This document shows positions 7,351 to 15,835 of a stretch of 64,000 nt of DNA, in pieces; position 1 is the stretch's first letter; every line of letters begins with the position of its first letter. The stretch comes from Nonomuraea solani (GTDB lineage Bacteria > Actinomycetota > Actinomycetes > Streptosporangiales > Streptosporangiaceae): positions 62,001-126,000 of the forward strand of contig NZ_FNVT01000016.1 in assembly GCF_900108335.1 (NCBI RefSeq), written 5' to 3'. The position numbers and the translations under genes were made by a program. A model generated the notes under the pieces. That model was not told the origin of the DNA, made no database searches, and was given only the letters and a program-made list of their open reading frames with translations.

Positions 7351-8283
7351 ATGAAAATAGTTCTAGCCGGGGGAACGGGGCAGGTCGGCACGATCCTCAA
7401 CCGGGCGCTGACCGCCGCGGGCCATGACGTCGTGGTCCTGACCAGACGACCGCTGCCACGCGCAGTCCACTGGGACGGGGCGACCCTGGGGCCTTGGGCG
7501 AAGGAGATCGACGGCGGCGACGTCGTGATCAACCTGGCCGGACGCAGCGTCAACTGTCGCTACACCCCGGCCAATCTGCGGGCCATGATGAATTCGCGGG
7601 TGCGTTCCGCCCGGGTCGTGGGTGAGGCGATCGCGGCCGCCTCGCGACCTCCCCGGGTCTGGTTGCAGATGAGCACCGCCACCATTTACTCCCACCGTTT
7701 CGACGCGCCCAATGACGAGGCGACCGGTGTGCTCGGCGGCACCGAATCCGGCGTTCCCGGTTACTGGCGCTACAGCGTCGAAATCGCGAAAGCGTGGGAG
7801 CGGACGCAGGAACAGGCCGAGACCCCGGACACGCGCAAGGTCGCCCTGCGCTGCGCCATGGTGATGAGCCCCGATCGCGGCGGCGTTTTCGACGTCCTCC
7901 TGCGGCTGGCCCGGCTCGGTCTCGGTGGTCCGATCGCGGGCGGCGCCCAGTACGTGTCGTGGATCCACGACCGCGATTTCGTCCGCGCCGTCGAATTCCT
8001 GGCCGACCGGGACGACCTCAGCGGCCCGGTCAACCTCGCCGCCCCCGTTCCCCTGCCACAACGCACGTTCATGCGGGTATTGCGTGCCGCGTGGGGCGTA
8101 CCGGTGGGCCTTCCCGCGACGAAGTGGATGGCCGAACTCGGGGCGTTCGTGCTGCGTTCGGACACCGAACTGCTGTTGAAAAGCCGCCGGGTCGTGCCGG
8201 GCCGGCTGCTCGAAGCGGGCTTCGTCTTCGATCACGCCCAATGGCCGGAGGCGGCCGCGGACCTCGTACGGCGCGTGAGATGA
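7351..8283 (+). CDS. TIGR01777 (YfcH/SDR39U1-type) NAD-dependent epimerase
   Basis: A 310-residue atypical short-chain dehydrogenase. The N-terminal dinucleotide motif GGTGQVG (residues 7-13), the NLAGRSVNCRYT segment with VNSR-like helix (MNSRVRSARVVGEAI), QMSTATIYSHR, and the late YVSWIHDRDFVRAVEFL are diagnostic of the TIGR01777/YfcH family; the C-terminal DUF1731-like part (MRVLRAAWGVPVGLP, ELLLKSRRVVPGRLLEAGF) is complete. The family's substrate is not known. ATG 7351 follows CGGGAGGCCCGA. Its TGA overlaps the ATG of the methyltransferase downstream (ATGA), so the two are translationally coupled. Confidence 0.9.
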   Translation: MKIVLAGGTGQVGTILNRALTAAGHDVVVLTRRPLPRAVHWDGATLGPWAKEIDGGDVVINLAGRSVNCRYTPANLRAMMNSRVRSARVVGEAIAAASRPPRVWLQMSTATIYSHRFDAPNDEATGVLGGTESGVPGYWRYSVEIAKAWERTQEQAETPDTRKVALRCAMVMSPDRGGVFDVLLRLARLGLGGPIAGGAQYVSWIHDRDFVRAVEFLADRDDLSGPVNLAAPVPLPQRTFMRVLRAAWGVPVGLPATKWMAELGAFVLRSDTELLLKSRRVVPGRLLEAGFVFDHAQWPEAAADLVRRVR

Positions 8284-9020
8284 GTGAGGCATTCGAGCGT
8301 CAGCGTCTGTCCTTCGGGGCGGCGGCGGACGCCTACGACGTGATCCGGCCGTCGTACCCGGCGCAGGCGCTGGAATGGGCCTTGGGCACCGCTCCCATCA
8401 GGGTGGTCGATCTGGGCGCCGGGACCGGGTTGCTCACGCGCCTGCTGATCCAACTGGGCCACGAGGTAACGGCCGTCGAACCCGACCCCAAGATGCGCCA
8501 CAAGCTGACGGAACGCCTGCCGGATTGCGCCGTCGTCGCAGGATCGGCGGAACAGATCCCTCTCGCCGGCGGCGCGGCGGATGCCGTCGTCGCCGGTCAG
8601 GCATATCACTGGTTCGATCCCGAGCCGGCCCACGCCGAGATCGCCCGCGTGCTGCGGCCCTGCGGCGTGTTCGCGCCGCTGTGGAATCTCCGCGATGAAT
8701 CGGTCGACTGGGTGGCCCGCCTCTCACGGCTCATCGACGAATTCCGATCTTCACGAGGCGAGGGTGTGCCGGTCGACGCCTTCGGTGACGCGTTCGGCCC
8801 TGTCGAACGCCGCGACTTTCAGCACGACCGGCCCCACACCCCGGCCTCGCTCCTCGCTCTCATCCGTTCCCAATCCTGGTATCTCACCGCGACGGAGAAC
8901 CGTCGCCGGCAGATCGACAACGCCGTCCGCGCCCTGGCCGACGGCCTGCCGCAATCCTTCGACGTGCCCTACGTCACCAGGGTCTATCGCGCCACCCGGC
9001 TCAGCTCCAGGTCATATTGA
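8280..9020 (+). CDS. Class I SAM-dependent methyltransferase (methyltransf_11/25 type)
   Basis: A 246-residue cytoplasmic methyltransferase. Motif I VVDLGAGTGLLT (near residue 42), the acidic end of strand 2 AVEPDPKM (60-67), GSAEQIPLAGGAADAVV (motif II/III) and QAYHWFDPEPAHAEIARVLRPCG match the ubiquinone/trans-aconitate-like family in which YHWF follows strand 4. The substrate is probably a small molecule but is not shown. It starts at the ATGA overlap with the epimerase gene, giving coupled expression. Its last 20 bases overlap the 3' end of the convergent GNAT gene. Confidence 0.88.
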   Translation: MSEAFERQRLSFGAAADAYDVIRPSYPAQALEWALGTAPIRVVDLGAGTGLLTRLLIQLGHEVTAVEPDPKMRHKLTERLPDCAVVAGSAEQIPLAGGAADAVVAGQAYHWFDPEPAHAEIARVLRPCGVFAPLWNLRDESVDWVARLSRLIDEFRSSRGEGVPVDAFGDAFGPVERRDFQHDRPHTPASLLALIRSQSWYLTATENRRRQIDNAVRALADGLPQSFDVPYVTRVYRATRLSSRSY

Positions 9021-9930
9021 TGGTGCGCTCGAAATTGACGTACCCGACGCGCTGAAAGGCGTTCGCCATCGGAATGTTGCCGAGATCCGTGGCCGCCCGA
9101 ATGCGCGGGACGTCCTGCGCGCTGAGAATCCGGGTGCCTTCGGCCAGAATCTCGTCGATATAGCCGTTGCCCTGGTGCGCGGGCAGGACGGCGAGGTAGC
9201 CGACGATGGGGTTGTAGTCGTTGCGGGCCGGGGTGACGAACCCCACCGGCTCTCCGTCCGGCAGTGTCGCGACCCGCCACCAGTCCCGCGGGCTCCGGTA
9301 GTGCGCGAGTTCGTCCTCGTAGTGCCTGACGGCCGCCTCGCGGGCGGACATCCGGGTCAGATCGGCACGGCTGTGCGCGTCGAGCGTCCCGTCCAGGACC
9401 AACGTCATCAGGGAGAGGATCTCCTCGGCGTCGCGGACCGGCCGGAACGCCAGGCGCCCGCGCGGCTCGGGAATCGGCGTACCGGGACGCCACTCCAGGC
9501 GCAGCCGTTCGACGAACGGGCGGGCGCCGGCCCGTTCCAGTGCGCTCATGCGCTCCTCGACGACGCGCTTGGTCTCCTCGGCCGCGCGCCAGCCGGGTGG
9601 GACGTAGCGGATGTACTCGGGCGGAGTGGCGCCTTCCTGGATGACTTCGGCCAGGGCGGTCCGCAACAGTCGCGCTCCGATGTCCACACGGCCGTCGTCG
9701 ATGTCGAAGACGTCCAAGAGGAAGGGTGTGTCGTCGCCGCTCCGGCCCCACCAGGCGGCCCTGGCCAGCAGGTGGTCGCCACGGAGGGCCACCCACATCC
9801 ATTGCGGCCGGCGGCGGCCTGCGGCGAGATCGTCGGCCAGTTCCTCGTTGAGGACATAGGACAGCCGGGAGAAAAGGCCGAGTTCTTCGGGCCGGGTGAT
9901 CGGGCGGATGGTCAGGTCGTTCTGTTCCAC
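9001..9930 (-). CDS. GNAT-family N-acetyltransferase (two GNAT-like halves)
   Basis: A 309-residue protein with two acetyltransferase-like segments. The N-terminal half (IRPITRPEELGLFSRLSYVLNEEL, WMWVALRGDHLLARAAWW) is degenerate. The C-terminal half has VGYLAVLPAHQGNGYIDEIL, where HQGNGY is the acetyl-CoA pyrophosphate-binding loop, followed by RAATDLGNIPMANAFQRVGY, the beta-bulge region typical of acetyl-CoA binding. I use GTG 9930 because the conserved part begins there and GGAGCG lies 13 bases upstream; an ATG at 10005 would add a Pro/Arg-rich leader. The substrate is unknown. It is convergent with, and overlaps, the methyltransferase gene. Confidence 0.85.
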   Translation of the reverse strand: MEQNDLTIRPITRPEELGLFSRLSYVLNEELADDLAAGRRRPQWMWVALRGDHLLARAAWWGRSGDDTPFLLDVFDIDDGRVDIGARLLRTALAEVIQEGATPPEYIRYVPPGWRAAEETKRVVEERMSALERAGARPFVERLRLEWRPGTPIPEPRGRLAFRPVRDAEEILSLMTLVLDGTLDAHSRADLTRMSAREAAVRHYEDELAHYRSPRDWWRVATLPDGEPVGFVTPARNDYNPIVGYLAVLPAHQGNGYIDEILAEGTRILSAQDVPRIRAATDLGNIPMANAFQRVGYVNFERTINMTWS

Positions 9931-10160
9931 GGTCAAGGCACGCTCCGGTGAAGGCGCCCGTCCGCTCCGGGGGTCAGACGCGGTCCGCGCCCCGGGAGGA
10001 GACAAGCGTAGTGATCATGGACTTCATGGGCTTATCCCTCCTTTCGGTGTCGTGGCCCCTCAGCCGGGGTCCAGCCGAAGATCTATCCGATCATCGCTCC
10101 CCGCGCAAACCCCTTTTCGCGCTTCCAGCAAGGGGAGGACGCGAAGTCGTACCCTTCGGT

Positions 10161-10805
10161 ATGGCCGTCATCCACCACACCGCCCTCAAGCCCACCAAAC
10201 TGGAACTGCTCACGGCCTGGCTGCCCACCCGCCCGTGGTACCTCGGCAGTGCGGACGAACCGGCACTGGTCAAGGCCGGCGGCTTCCGGCTGGATGACCC
10301 GCAGGGTGAAGTCGGGATCGAGTTCATGGTGGTCACCTCCGGCACCCACCCGGCCACCTACCTGGTGCCGCTCACCTATCGCGGCGCCCCGCTCGACGGG
10401 GCAGAGCACGCGCTGGTCGGCACCATGGAGCACGGGGTGCTGGGGCGGCGCTGGGCCTACGACGGCTGCCACGACCCGGTGCTGGTCACCCAGTTGCTAG
10501 CCCTGATCGAGGGCCGCGTCCAGGCCCAGGACCAGAACACCAGCGACACCCCCGACCGCGAGATCACCCGCTCCTACCGCGGCGACGGCCTCACCCCCTT
10601 CACCACCGTCACCGACGACCAAGAGGGCACCGAGCTTTCCGCACCGCACGGTACGACCCTCCGCCTGCACCGAGTCCTGACCAACGGGCCCGACCTCGCA
10701 CCGGAAGCGACCGGCCATGTCGCCGGCTCCTGGCGTCTGCCCGATGGCACCCGCGCTCGAGGGCTGTTCGTCGTCTTGACCTCGACCAAACATGAGGTTG
10801 CATAG
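10161..10805 (+). CDS. Maltokinase N-terminal cap-like domain protein
   Basis: A 214-residue protein beginning MAVIHHTALKPTKLELLTAW. The series GSADEPALVKAGGFRLDDP, GEVGIEFMVVTSG, YLVPLTYRGAPLDGAE, HGVLGRRWAYDGCHDPVLV and SDTPDREI matches the stand-alone actinobacterial proteins related to the N-terminal cap of maltokinase (Pep2/Mak), often labelled 1,4-alpha-glucan branching protein. Such proteins are associated with trehalose/glycogen metabolism by similarity only; the kinase core is absent. The ATG at 10161 is the conserved family start. The LLM oxidoreductase gene begins 9 bases after its stop, so the two are probably co-transcribed. Confidence 0.85.
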   Translation: MAVIHHTALKPTKLELLTAWLPTRPWYLGSADEPALVKAGGFRLDDPQGEVGIEFMVVTSGTHPATYLVPLTYRGAPLDGAEHALVGTMEHGVLGRRWAYDGCHDPVLVTQLLALIEGRVQAQDQNTSDTPDREITRSYRGDGLTPFTTVTDDQEGTELSAPHGTTLRLHRVLTNGPDLAPEATGHVAGSWRLPDGTRARGLFVVLTSTKHEVA

Positions 10806-10813
10806 TCGCGTTC

Positions 10814-11704
10814 ATGAAGAGCTTCGAGATCGGCGTCATCCTGCCCGGCGTCACCGAGAGCCTGAGAGAAGCCGCCCGCCACGCGGAAGACGCGGGGCTC
10901 GACGGAGTCTGGCACGGTGATCACCTGGCCATCGGCCGGCCGACGCTGGACGCGCCGATCGCCCTGGCCACCGCCGCCGCGGCCACCTCGACGATCAGAA
11001 TCGGCACCAGCGTGTTCATCCCGGCGATCCGGCCCGTGGCCTGGGCCGCCAAGCAGATCGCGACCCTCCAGTACGTGTCCGGCAACCGGCTGGTCCTGGG
11101 CGTCGGTTCGGGGGGCGGGCCTGAGCAGTGGGCGGCGGCCGGGGTGGCGTACGAGCGGCGCGGCAGCCGTACGGACACCGCGCTCGAACTGCTCCCCAAG
11201 CTGCTCGCGGGCGAGAAGACCCACCTGCGGGACGAGCCGGGACAGCCGACGGTCACGCTGACCCCTGCCGCCGACATGCCGCCCGTGTGGGTCGGCAACG
11301 CGTCGCAGGCGGCCATCCGGCGGGCGGCGCGGCTGGGCGACGGGTGGTTCCCTTCCCTGGTCTCGCCCCGGGAGGTCACCGAGGGGAAGGCGCAGTTGGC
11401 GGAGCTGGCCGCGAGCCACGGCCGGGCCGTTCCGGTCATCGCGATCGGCGCCGCCGCCGCCCTGGGAACCGGGCCGGGCGTTCCGTCCCGGGCGCAGATC
11501 GCGACCGGCATCAGCGGCGCCTACGGCCGTCCTCTTGAGGAGGTCATGGAGATCCCGCTCACCGGCCACCCCCAGGAGGCCGCCGAGAGGCTGGACGCCT
11601 ACCGCGAGGCCGGGGCGAGCCACGCGGTCATCGGGATTTCGGGGGGCGACTGGCGGACGCAGGTCGACCTCCTGGCGGAGGTGAAGGGTCTGCTGCTCAA
11701 GTGA
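10814..11704 (+). CDS. LLM-class F420-dependent oxidoreductase
   Basis: A 296-residue luciferase-like TIM-barrel oxidoreductase. Typical features are the N-terminal FEIGVILPG, ARHAEDAGLDGVWHGDHL (residues 21-38), ATSTIRIGTSVFIP, WAAKQIATLQYVSGNRLVLGVGSGGG with the flavin/F420-binding Gly-rich turn, PPVWVGNASQAAIRRAARLGDGWFP and the C-terminal YREAGASHAVIGISGG. The subfamily in actinomycetes uses F420 rather than FMN; the substrate cannot be told from sequence. It starts at ATG 10814, close behind the maltokinase-cap gene. Confidence 0.88.
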   Translation: MKSFEIGVILPGVTESLREAARHAEDAGLDGVWHGDHLAIGRPTLDAPIALATAAAATSTIRIGTSVFIPAIRPVAWAAKQIATLQYVSGNRLVLGVGSGGGPEQWAAAGVAYERRGSRTDTALELLPKLLAGEKTHLRDEPGQPTVTLTPAADMPPVWVGNASQAAIRRAARLGDGWFPSLVSPREVTEGKAQLAELAASHGRAVPVIAIGAAAALGTGPGVPSRAQIATGISGAYGRPLEEVMEIPLTGHPQEAAERLDAYREAGASHAVIGISGGDWRTQVDLLAEVKGLLLK

Positions 11705-11885
11705 GCGGATGGACGAGAACGAGATCCACACCCGGCCGCGTATATGAGCGCAGCCGACAGCATGGTGACCGGCCATGCGGGCCTCGCGGCGCCGATCACC
11801 AGGCTGAGGATGATCGAACCGACGGTGACGACCAAGGAGGCGAGAGCCGCCCAACGGTGTTGATCGTAGTAGGAGCCTCGGACAT
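11705..11885 (-). pseudogene. Fragment of a small membrane protein
   Basis: Read on the minus strand this stretch gives SYYDQHRWAALASLVVTVG followed by two hydrophobic segments (ASLVVTVGSIILSLVIGAA and WPVTMLSAALIYAAG). These look like the end of a DUF308- or DUF4345-like membrane protein. There is no start codon or ribosome-binding site in frame nearby and the frame runs on into the LLM gene without a natural stop. It is most likely a remnant between the LLM and MDR genes; a short real gene cannot be excluded. Confidence 0.25.
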
Positions 11886-11897
11886 TCCGCGGTGACG

Positions 11898-12881
11898 CTA
11901 GGGCACCACGACGACCTTCCCGCTGGCCTGGTCGTTCTCCATGTACCGATGGGCCGCGACGATGTCGTCCAGACCGAAGACCCGGTCGACATTGGGCCGA
12001 TAGACACCGGCCTCGACCTGGTGAACGATCCGCTGCAGCACGGCCGCACCCGCGCTGCCCTTGATGTCGTCGCTGTGGAAGGCCGTGAGCCTGGTTCCGG
12101 ACGGGATCATCGCGATCGGCTCGAAGTCCGGGATCGCCCATCCGCTGAGCGAGCCCGCCACGCACACCGTCCCGCCACGACGGACCAGGCGCAACGAGTC
12201 CACCGCCGTACGCGCCCCAACGAGATCCAGAACATGATCCGGGCCTTCGGGCCAGATCGCGCGCAGGCCCGCCGTCAACGGCTCCCCGGTGTCGACGATC
12301 ACGTGGTCGACGCCGGCCCCGATCAACGCGCCGACCTTGTCCCGCCGCCGGGTCGTGGCCGCGATCTCGACACCATAGCCGGCCGCGATCGACGCGGCCG
12401 CCATCCCCACCGACGACGTCCCGCCACGGATCAGCAGCCTCCCCTGGCCGCCCGGCCCGACCCCCAACGCGTCCAGCGAGCCTTGTGCGGTCAGGTACGT
12501 CTCCGGCAACGCGGCCAAGACGTCCCAGGCCAACGTGGTGGTGACCGGCATCAGCAGCGAGTTCGGCAGCAACGCGTACTCCGCATAACCGCCGTCGAAC
12601 TCCCGGCCCATCTCTCCCATGACCGCCGCGACGGTCGTCCCTTCCGGCAACTCGGGCGCGGTCGAGGCCGCCACGGTCCCCACACATTCGATGCCGAGCA
12701 CCCGCGGGAACCTCACGTTCGGGGAATGCCCCTGACGGGTCCGCAGCTCCGACCGGTTCAGGCCCGCGCCCTTCACCCGCACCAGACTCCAGCCCTCCCG
12801 AACCTCCGGTACGGGCACCTCACGAATCTCCAGCACCTCAGGCCCACCAGCCCTGACACAGACCGCCGCTCGCATGGTCAC
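11898..12881 (-). CDS. Zinc-independent MDR alcohol dehydrogenase / quinone oxidoreductase
   Basis: A 327-residue medium-chain dehydrogenase/reductase. The N-terminal GroES-like part includes VRVKGAGLNRSELRTRQG and FPRVLGIECVGTV, where the usual catalytic Cys/His zinc ligands are replaced by Asn-Arg-Ser as in quinone oxidoreductases. The NADPH-binding fold has RLLIRGGTSSVGMAAASIA (near residues 150-168) and ATTRRRDKV. The end (NVDRVFGLDDIVAAHRYMEN, GKVVVVP) is typical. GTG 12881 has AGGAG six bases upstream. It is divergent from the AraC-type gene at 12962, whose product is the likely regulator. Confidence 0.88.
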   Translation of the reverse strand: MTMRAAVCVRAGGPEVLEIREVPVPEVREGWSLVRVKGAGLNRSELRTRQGHSPNVRFPRVLGIECVGTVAASTAPELPEGTTVAAVMGEMGREFDGGYAEYALLPNSLLMPVTTTLAWDVLAALPETYLTAQGSLDALGVGPGGQGRLLIRGGTSSVGMAAASIAAGYGVEIAATTRRRDKVGALIGAGVDHVIVDTGEPLTAGLRAIWPEGPDHVLDLVGARTAVDSLRLVRRGGTVCVAGSLSGWAIPDFEPIAMIPSGTRLTAFHSDDIKGSAGAAVLQRIVHQVEAGVYRPNVDRVFGLDDIVAAHRYMENDQASGKVVVVP

Positions 12882-12961
12882 TCACTTCTCCTCGGGTACG
12901 TGATGTCACCTCCACTGTCACGAAAGGACGCTGTGTCCGGCCACCGGTAAAATGCCAAGTT

Positions 12962-13738
12962 ATGCCCGTTGGCCGCCAACCTCCGACCTCACATCTATGG
13001 CCGTCCGGAGGCGTACATCTCTGGCCCTCCGGTGGAACAAGCCCGGTGGACTCCCATTCACGCGGACATCTGGTGTACGCGGCCCATGGCGTCCTGTCCG
13101 TACACACCGAACGCGGCACCTCGATCGTGCCGGCCAACCGAGTCGCATGGACCCCCGCCGGCTTCACGCACTATCACCGCGCCCACAGCCAGACGGATAT
13201 GCGAATCCTCTTCCTACCGGCGTCCCTGGCCCGGCTCGTACCCGGCCACCCTGCCGTGTTCACGGTCTCTAACCTCGCCCGCGAAATCCTGCTCACCCTC
13301 ACGGGCCCACGCAACTACGACCGCGCCGCGGGCACCCAAGACCGGGCCGCGAGCGCCCGCCTCCGCCGAGTCCTCGTCGACGAACTTCACGAAGCCCGCG
13401 AACAACCACTACACCTACCGGAACCGCAGGACGACCGACTACAAGCCATTGCCCGGCTGATGTACGACCAGCCCGGAAACAACACCACCCTGGCCGAACT
13501 CGGGCAGGCGATCGGAGCCAGCGCCCGCACCCTCAGCCGCCTGTTCAGCAACGAACTCGGCATGACCTTCTACGAATGGCGCACCCAGCTACGCATCTAT
13601 CACGCCCTCGTCCTACTCGCCGACGGCCACGACACGACCCACGTCGCCAACGCCTGCGGCTGGGCCAACCCCAGCAGCTTCATCTCCGCCTTCACCAACC
13701 TCATCGGCACCACACCGGGCCGCTACCGTTCCCGATAA
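12962..13738 (+). CDS. AraC-family transcriptional regulator with cupin sensor
   Basis: A 258-residue regulator. The N-terminal half is an AraC-type cupin (GHLVYAAHGVLSVHTERGTS, RVAWTPAGFTHYHRAH), the C-terminal third (about 160-258) carries two helix-turn-helix units: TTLAELGQAIGASARTLSRL and DTTHVANACGWANPSSFISA, ending in GTTPGRYR. It probably regulates the divergent MDR oxidoreductase gene, 80 bases away. Near the N-terminus HLWPSGG is present twice in tandem (residues 11-17 and 19-25); all four base differences between the 21-base copies are synonymous third positions, which supports translation of this part. Confidence 0.88.
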   Translation: MPVGRQPPTSHLWPSGGVHLWPSGGTSPVDSHSRGHLVYAAHGVLSVHTERGTSIVPANRVAWTPAGFTHYHRAHSQTDMRILFLPASLARLVPGHPAVFTVSNLAREILLTLTGPRNYDRAAGTQDRAASARLRRVLVDELHEAREQPLHLPEPQDDRLQAIARLMYDQPGNNTTLAELGQAIGASARTLSRLFSNELGMTFYEWRTQLRIYHALVLLADGHDTTHVANACGWANPSSFISAFTNLIGTTPGRYRSR

Positions 13739-14475
13739 CCCTCGGAAAGGCCTCTATACATCTCGTGATGCCTCAGCTTGACCGGCCCGGTCACTCGGCG
13801 CGCTGCACTGATACGTTCTGGCACACAGATGGCGGCGCTACATCGCCCGTGTCTGGGAGCGACTCACGTCGCCATATTCGTCTTCAACGACGCGGTCTGT
13901 GACCTCTTTTAGGCGTCGCTCATGAGATCGCCGATCAACTGCCCGCCGCAGGACACCGAATGTCATTCCTCGTCGCCCTCAACCCGAGCCCGATCAACAT
14001 GATGTGGTACGCCCATGATGTCGATCCAGCCTGCGTCGCCCAAGCGGCAGACCTCCTGCGCAAGGTCGAGACCGCAGCGGTTGGTACCACGCGCGCTCCA
14101 GACCTGCCACGCCAGCGCCGTCGTCATCGCTGACACCTCCTCCGACGCAATAGAGGGCTACCTGACGGCACACGGCCTGCGGCACCAGGCTCCTGACGCC
14201 GAACCCTCCAACCACGCCTTGGTCACTTCGGATCTGCTCTTGATGTACATGGCGTACGAGGTCTGCATCGGCTCCCTCGTCCTGGTCAACAAGCGAGGCC
14301 CCGCAAACACCTCACTGGGTTCACTGACGCGGTCGCCTCTTCCTCCATAGCCCACCTCGCCGCGGGATTCACAACCATCACCGCCGAGCGTTCCACCGCA
14401 TAACGCCCGAGCACCGGAGACGTTACCGTCACAAACCAATAGCACTTCCAAGGTCATGTACGAAAACATGCCCTC
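13739..14475. other. Degenerate stretch without an intact gene
   Basis: About 740 bases with no convincing open reading frame. Short protein-like runs appear in shifting plus-strand frames: HVAIFVFNDAVCDLF ending at a TAG near 13911, then HEIADQLPAAGHRMSFLVAL from 13921 to a stop near 14132, then AVVIADTSSDAIEGYLTAHG in another frame. This is the pattern of a decayed plus-strand gene with several frameshifts and stops. I do not recognise its family. Confidence 0.35.
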
Positions 14476-14937
14476 ATGGCAGTGGCTGAGTTCGCCGGCG
14501 TGACCAAGGACGAGCATCGTGGTGTGACCTCCCAGGGAGGTCTTTATGAGTTCTGGACCGAGAATTCCGCCCACATCTATCTGCACGACACCGACTTCAG
14601 ACACTTGACCTACCAGCCAGGCAGACCGCCGATACTGGAGCTGCAGTTCGTCTACGATCCGGAGTGGGCTCCACCCGAACTGTCGGAGACGCCTGTTGTG
14701 GTCTTCCGGTTCGAGGATGTCCGCCTCGTCGAGTGGCGCGAGGACCAGGAAGGCCACGACTGCGTGACCACTCACCCCGATGCTCCACCTGGGCAAGTCG
14801 AACTCTTTGACTGGGACGGCGCCGACCTGTTCACCCTGTTCACCTTCACGCTGTGCCTGGCCTTCCATGCATCGCGGGTAGAGGTGGCCGTACGCGCGGA
14901 GCCTGCATCAGTCGCCCCGAGTTCCACGTATCCCTGA
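14476..14937 (+). CDS. Hypothetical protein, possible immunity-type protein
   Basis: A 153-residue acidic protein (many Asp/Glu, aromatic residues such as ELQFVYDPEWAPPEL and VELFDWDGADLFTLFTFT) beginning MAVAEFAGVTKDEHRG. No named domain is recognised. Its composition, its size and its position next to a SUKH gene and an Imm8-like gene are like those of immunity proteins for polymorphic toxins, but this is inference from context. The ATG at 14476 follows a weak purine stretch (ACATGCCCTC gives no clear ribosome-binding site). It ends 84 bases before the SUKH gene on the same strand. Confidence 0.5.
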   Translation: MAVAEFAGVTKDEHRGVTSQGGLYEFWTENSAHIYLHDTDFRHLTYQPGRPPILELQFVYDPEWAPPELSETPVVVFRFEDVRLVEWREDQEGHDCVTTHPDAPPGQVELFDWDGADLFTLFTFTLCLAFHASRVEVAVRAEPASVAPSSTYP

Positions 14938-15021
14938 GCGCAGCTCACGTGCACCGCCTACACGCCTTCTCCTGCGCCTCAAGGGCCGTCGTCAACCCGG
15001 TTTATTGAACATGAAGACTTC

Positions 15022-15501
15022 ATGCGTTCAGAGATCAGCTTGGCCGAGTTAGGTGAAGAGCTGGCCCGAATCGCTACTTCCCCCATAACCGCTCTTCCGT
15101 TCTCCGAGATAGAAGCCCTTGAGAAAATGATCGGCGCGCCTCTCCCAGAGGAGTTTCGGTCATTCCTTCTCGACATTGGCCTGGGTGCCCGTCCCGGCCC
15201 CGTGCTCGACCTGGCCTGGATCGTCAATGAGACGCGGCGAGAGCATCAGTACTTCCTGGAAGAGCCGGACATGACGGTCTCACCGCAACAGCCCTTTCCC
15301 ATCACTCAAACCGATGTCCAAGGTCTACCGCGCCTCTCCGCAGAAGGCATCGAATCCATCTTGTGGTTCGACAAGCCGACGCCAGGAACCATGCTCCTTT
15401 GCAACCACGGCTGTACGTGGATCAGCATGCTCGCACTGAACGGCGAGCTCGCCGGCACGGTATGGATGACGGAGATGGGATGGGTCGAGGAGATGCACTG
15501 A
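15022..15501 (+). CDS. SMI1/KNR4 (SUKH) family protein, cut short by an in-frame TGA
   Basis: A 159-residue SUKH-superfamily protein: FSEIEALEKMIGAPLPEEFRSFLLDIG (residues 26-52) is the hallmark first helix pair, followed by ILWFDKPTPGTMLLCNHGCTW and the strand ELAGTVWM. SUKH proteins commonly neutralise secreted or contact-dependent toxins. After the TGA at 15499-15501 the same frame continues with PWGEGDRWARPYSGWTQ and a further helix to a TAG at 15634-15636; this extra part resembles the usual SUKH C-terminus (a PVPFLD-type segment). The present gene therefore looks like a nonsense-truncated version of a protein of about 203 residues. No toxin gene is adjacent. Confidence 0.75.
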   Translation: MRSEISLAELGEELARIATSPITALPFSEIEALEKMIGAPLPEEFRSFLLDIGLGARPGPVLDLAWIVNETRREHQYFLEEPDMTVSPQQPFPITQTDVQGLPRLSAEGIESILWFDKPTPGTMLLCNHGCTWISMLALNGELAGTVWMTEMGWVEEMH

Positions 15502-15636
15502 CCCTCCACTCCCTGGGGCGAAGGCGACCGCTGGGCACGCCCATACAGCGGCTGGACCCAGCCGGTTCCCTTCCTCGACGGGCACATCCGCTGGACGAGA
15601 CGGAACGTCGCCAGACTCCAGAGCCACTCCGATTAG
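15502..15636 (+). pseudogene. Detached in-frame C-terminal part of the SUKH gene
   Basis: This 45-codon open stretch is in exactly the same frame as the SUKH gene upstream, separated only by a TGA. It reads PWGEGDRWARPYSGW and PVPFLDGHIRWTRR, which fits the C-terminal helix of SUKH proteins. It has no start codon of its own. Single-base nonsense mutation is the simplest explanation. Confidence 0.5.
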
Positions 15637-15653
15637 CCCGTTGGCAAAGGGTT

Positions 15654-15710
15654 CCAGCAAGATCTCAACATCGTCCCAACAAACCAAGAAGCCCTGGCCA
15701 TCGTTTACAA
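15654..15710 (+). repeat. Decayed copy of the integrase-downstream flank
   Basis: A 38-base segment starting AGCAAGATCTCAACAT matches the sequence that follows the integrase remnants at 18667 and 31428 with about four substitutions, up to CAAGAAGCCC. It is then followed directly by ATCGTTTACAAGG, resembling the anticodon-side end of the att repeat. The terminator hairpin and most of the att core are missing. I read it as the eroded outer junction of an older integrated element. Confidence 0.4.
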
Positions 15711-15835
15711 GGCACCCAAACGATCTTGAAAGCCGTCCGAACATGTTGCTGGATGTCACACCATCCATTGCAGTTCACCAGAATTCATGATCGTGCGGCT
15801 CGGTAGCTCCCAAGACTGTGCTGGATCGCCAGGCC

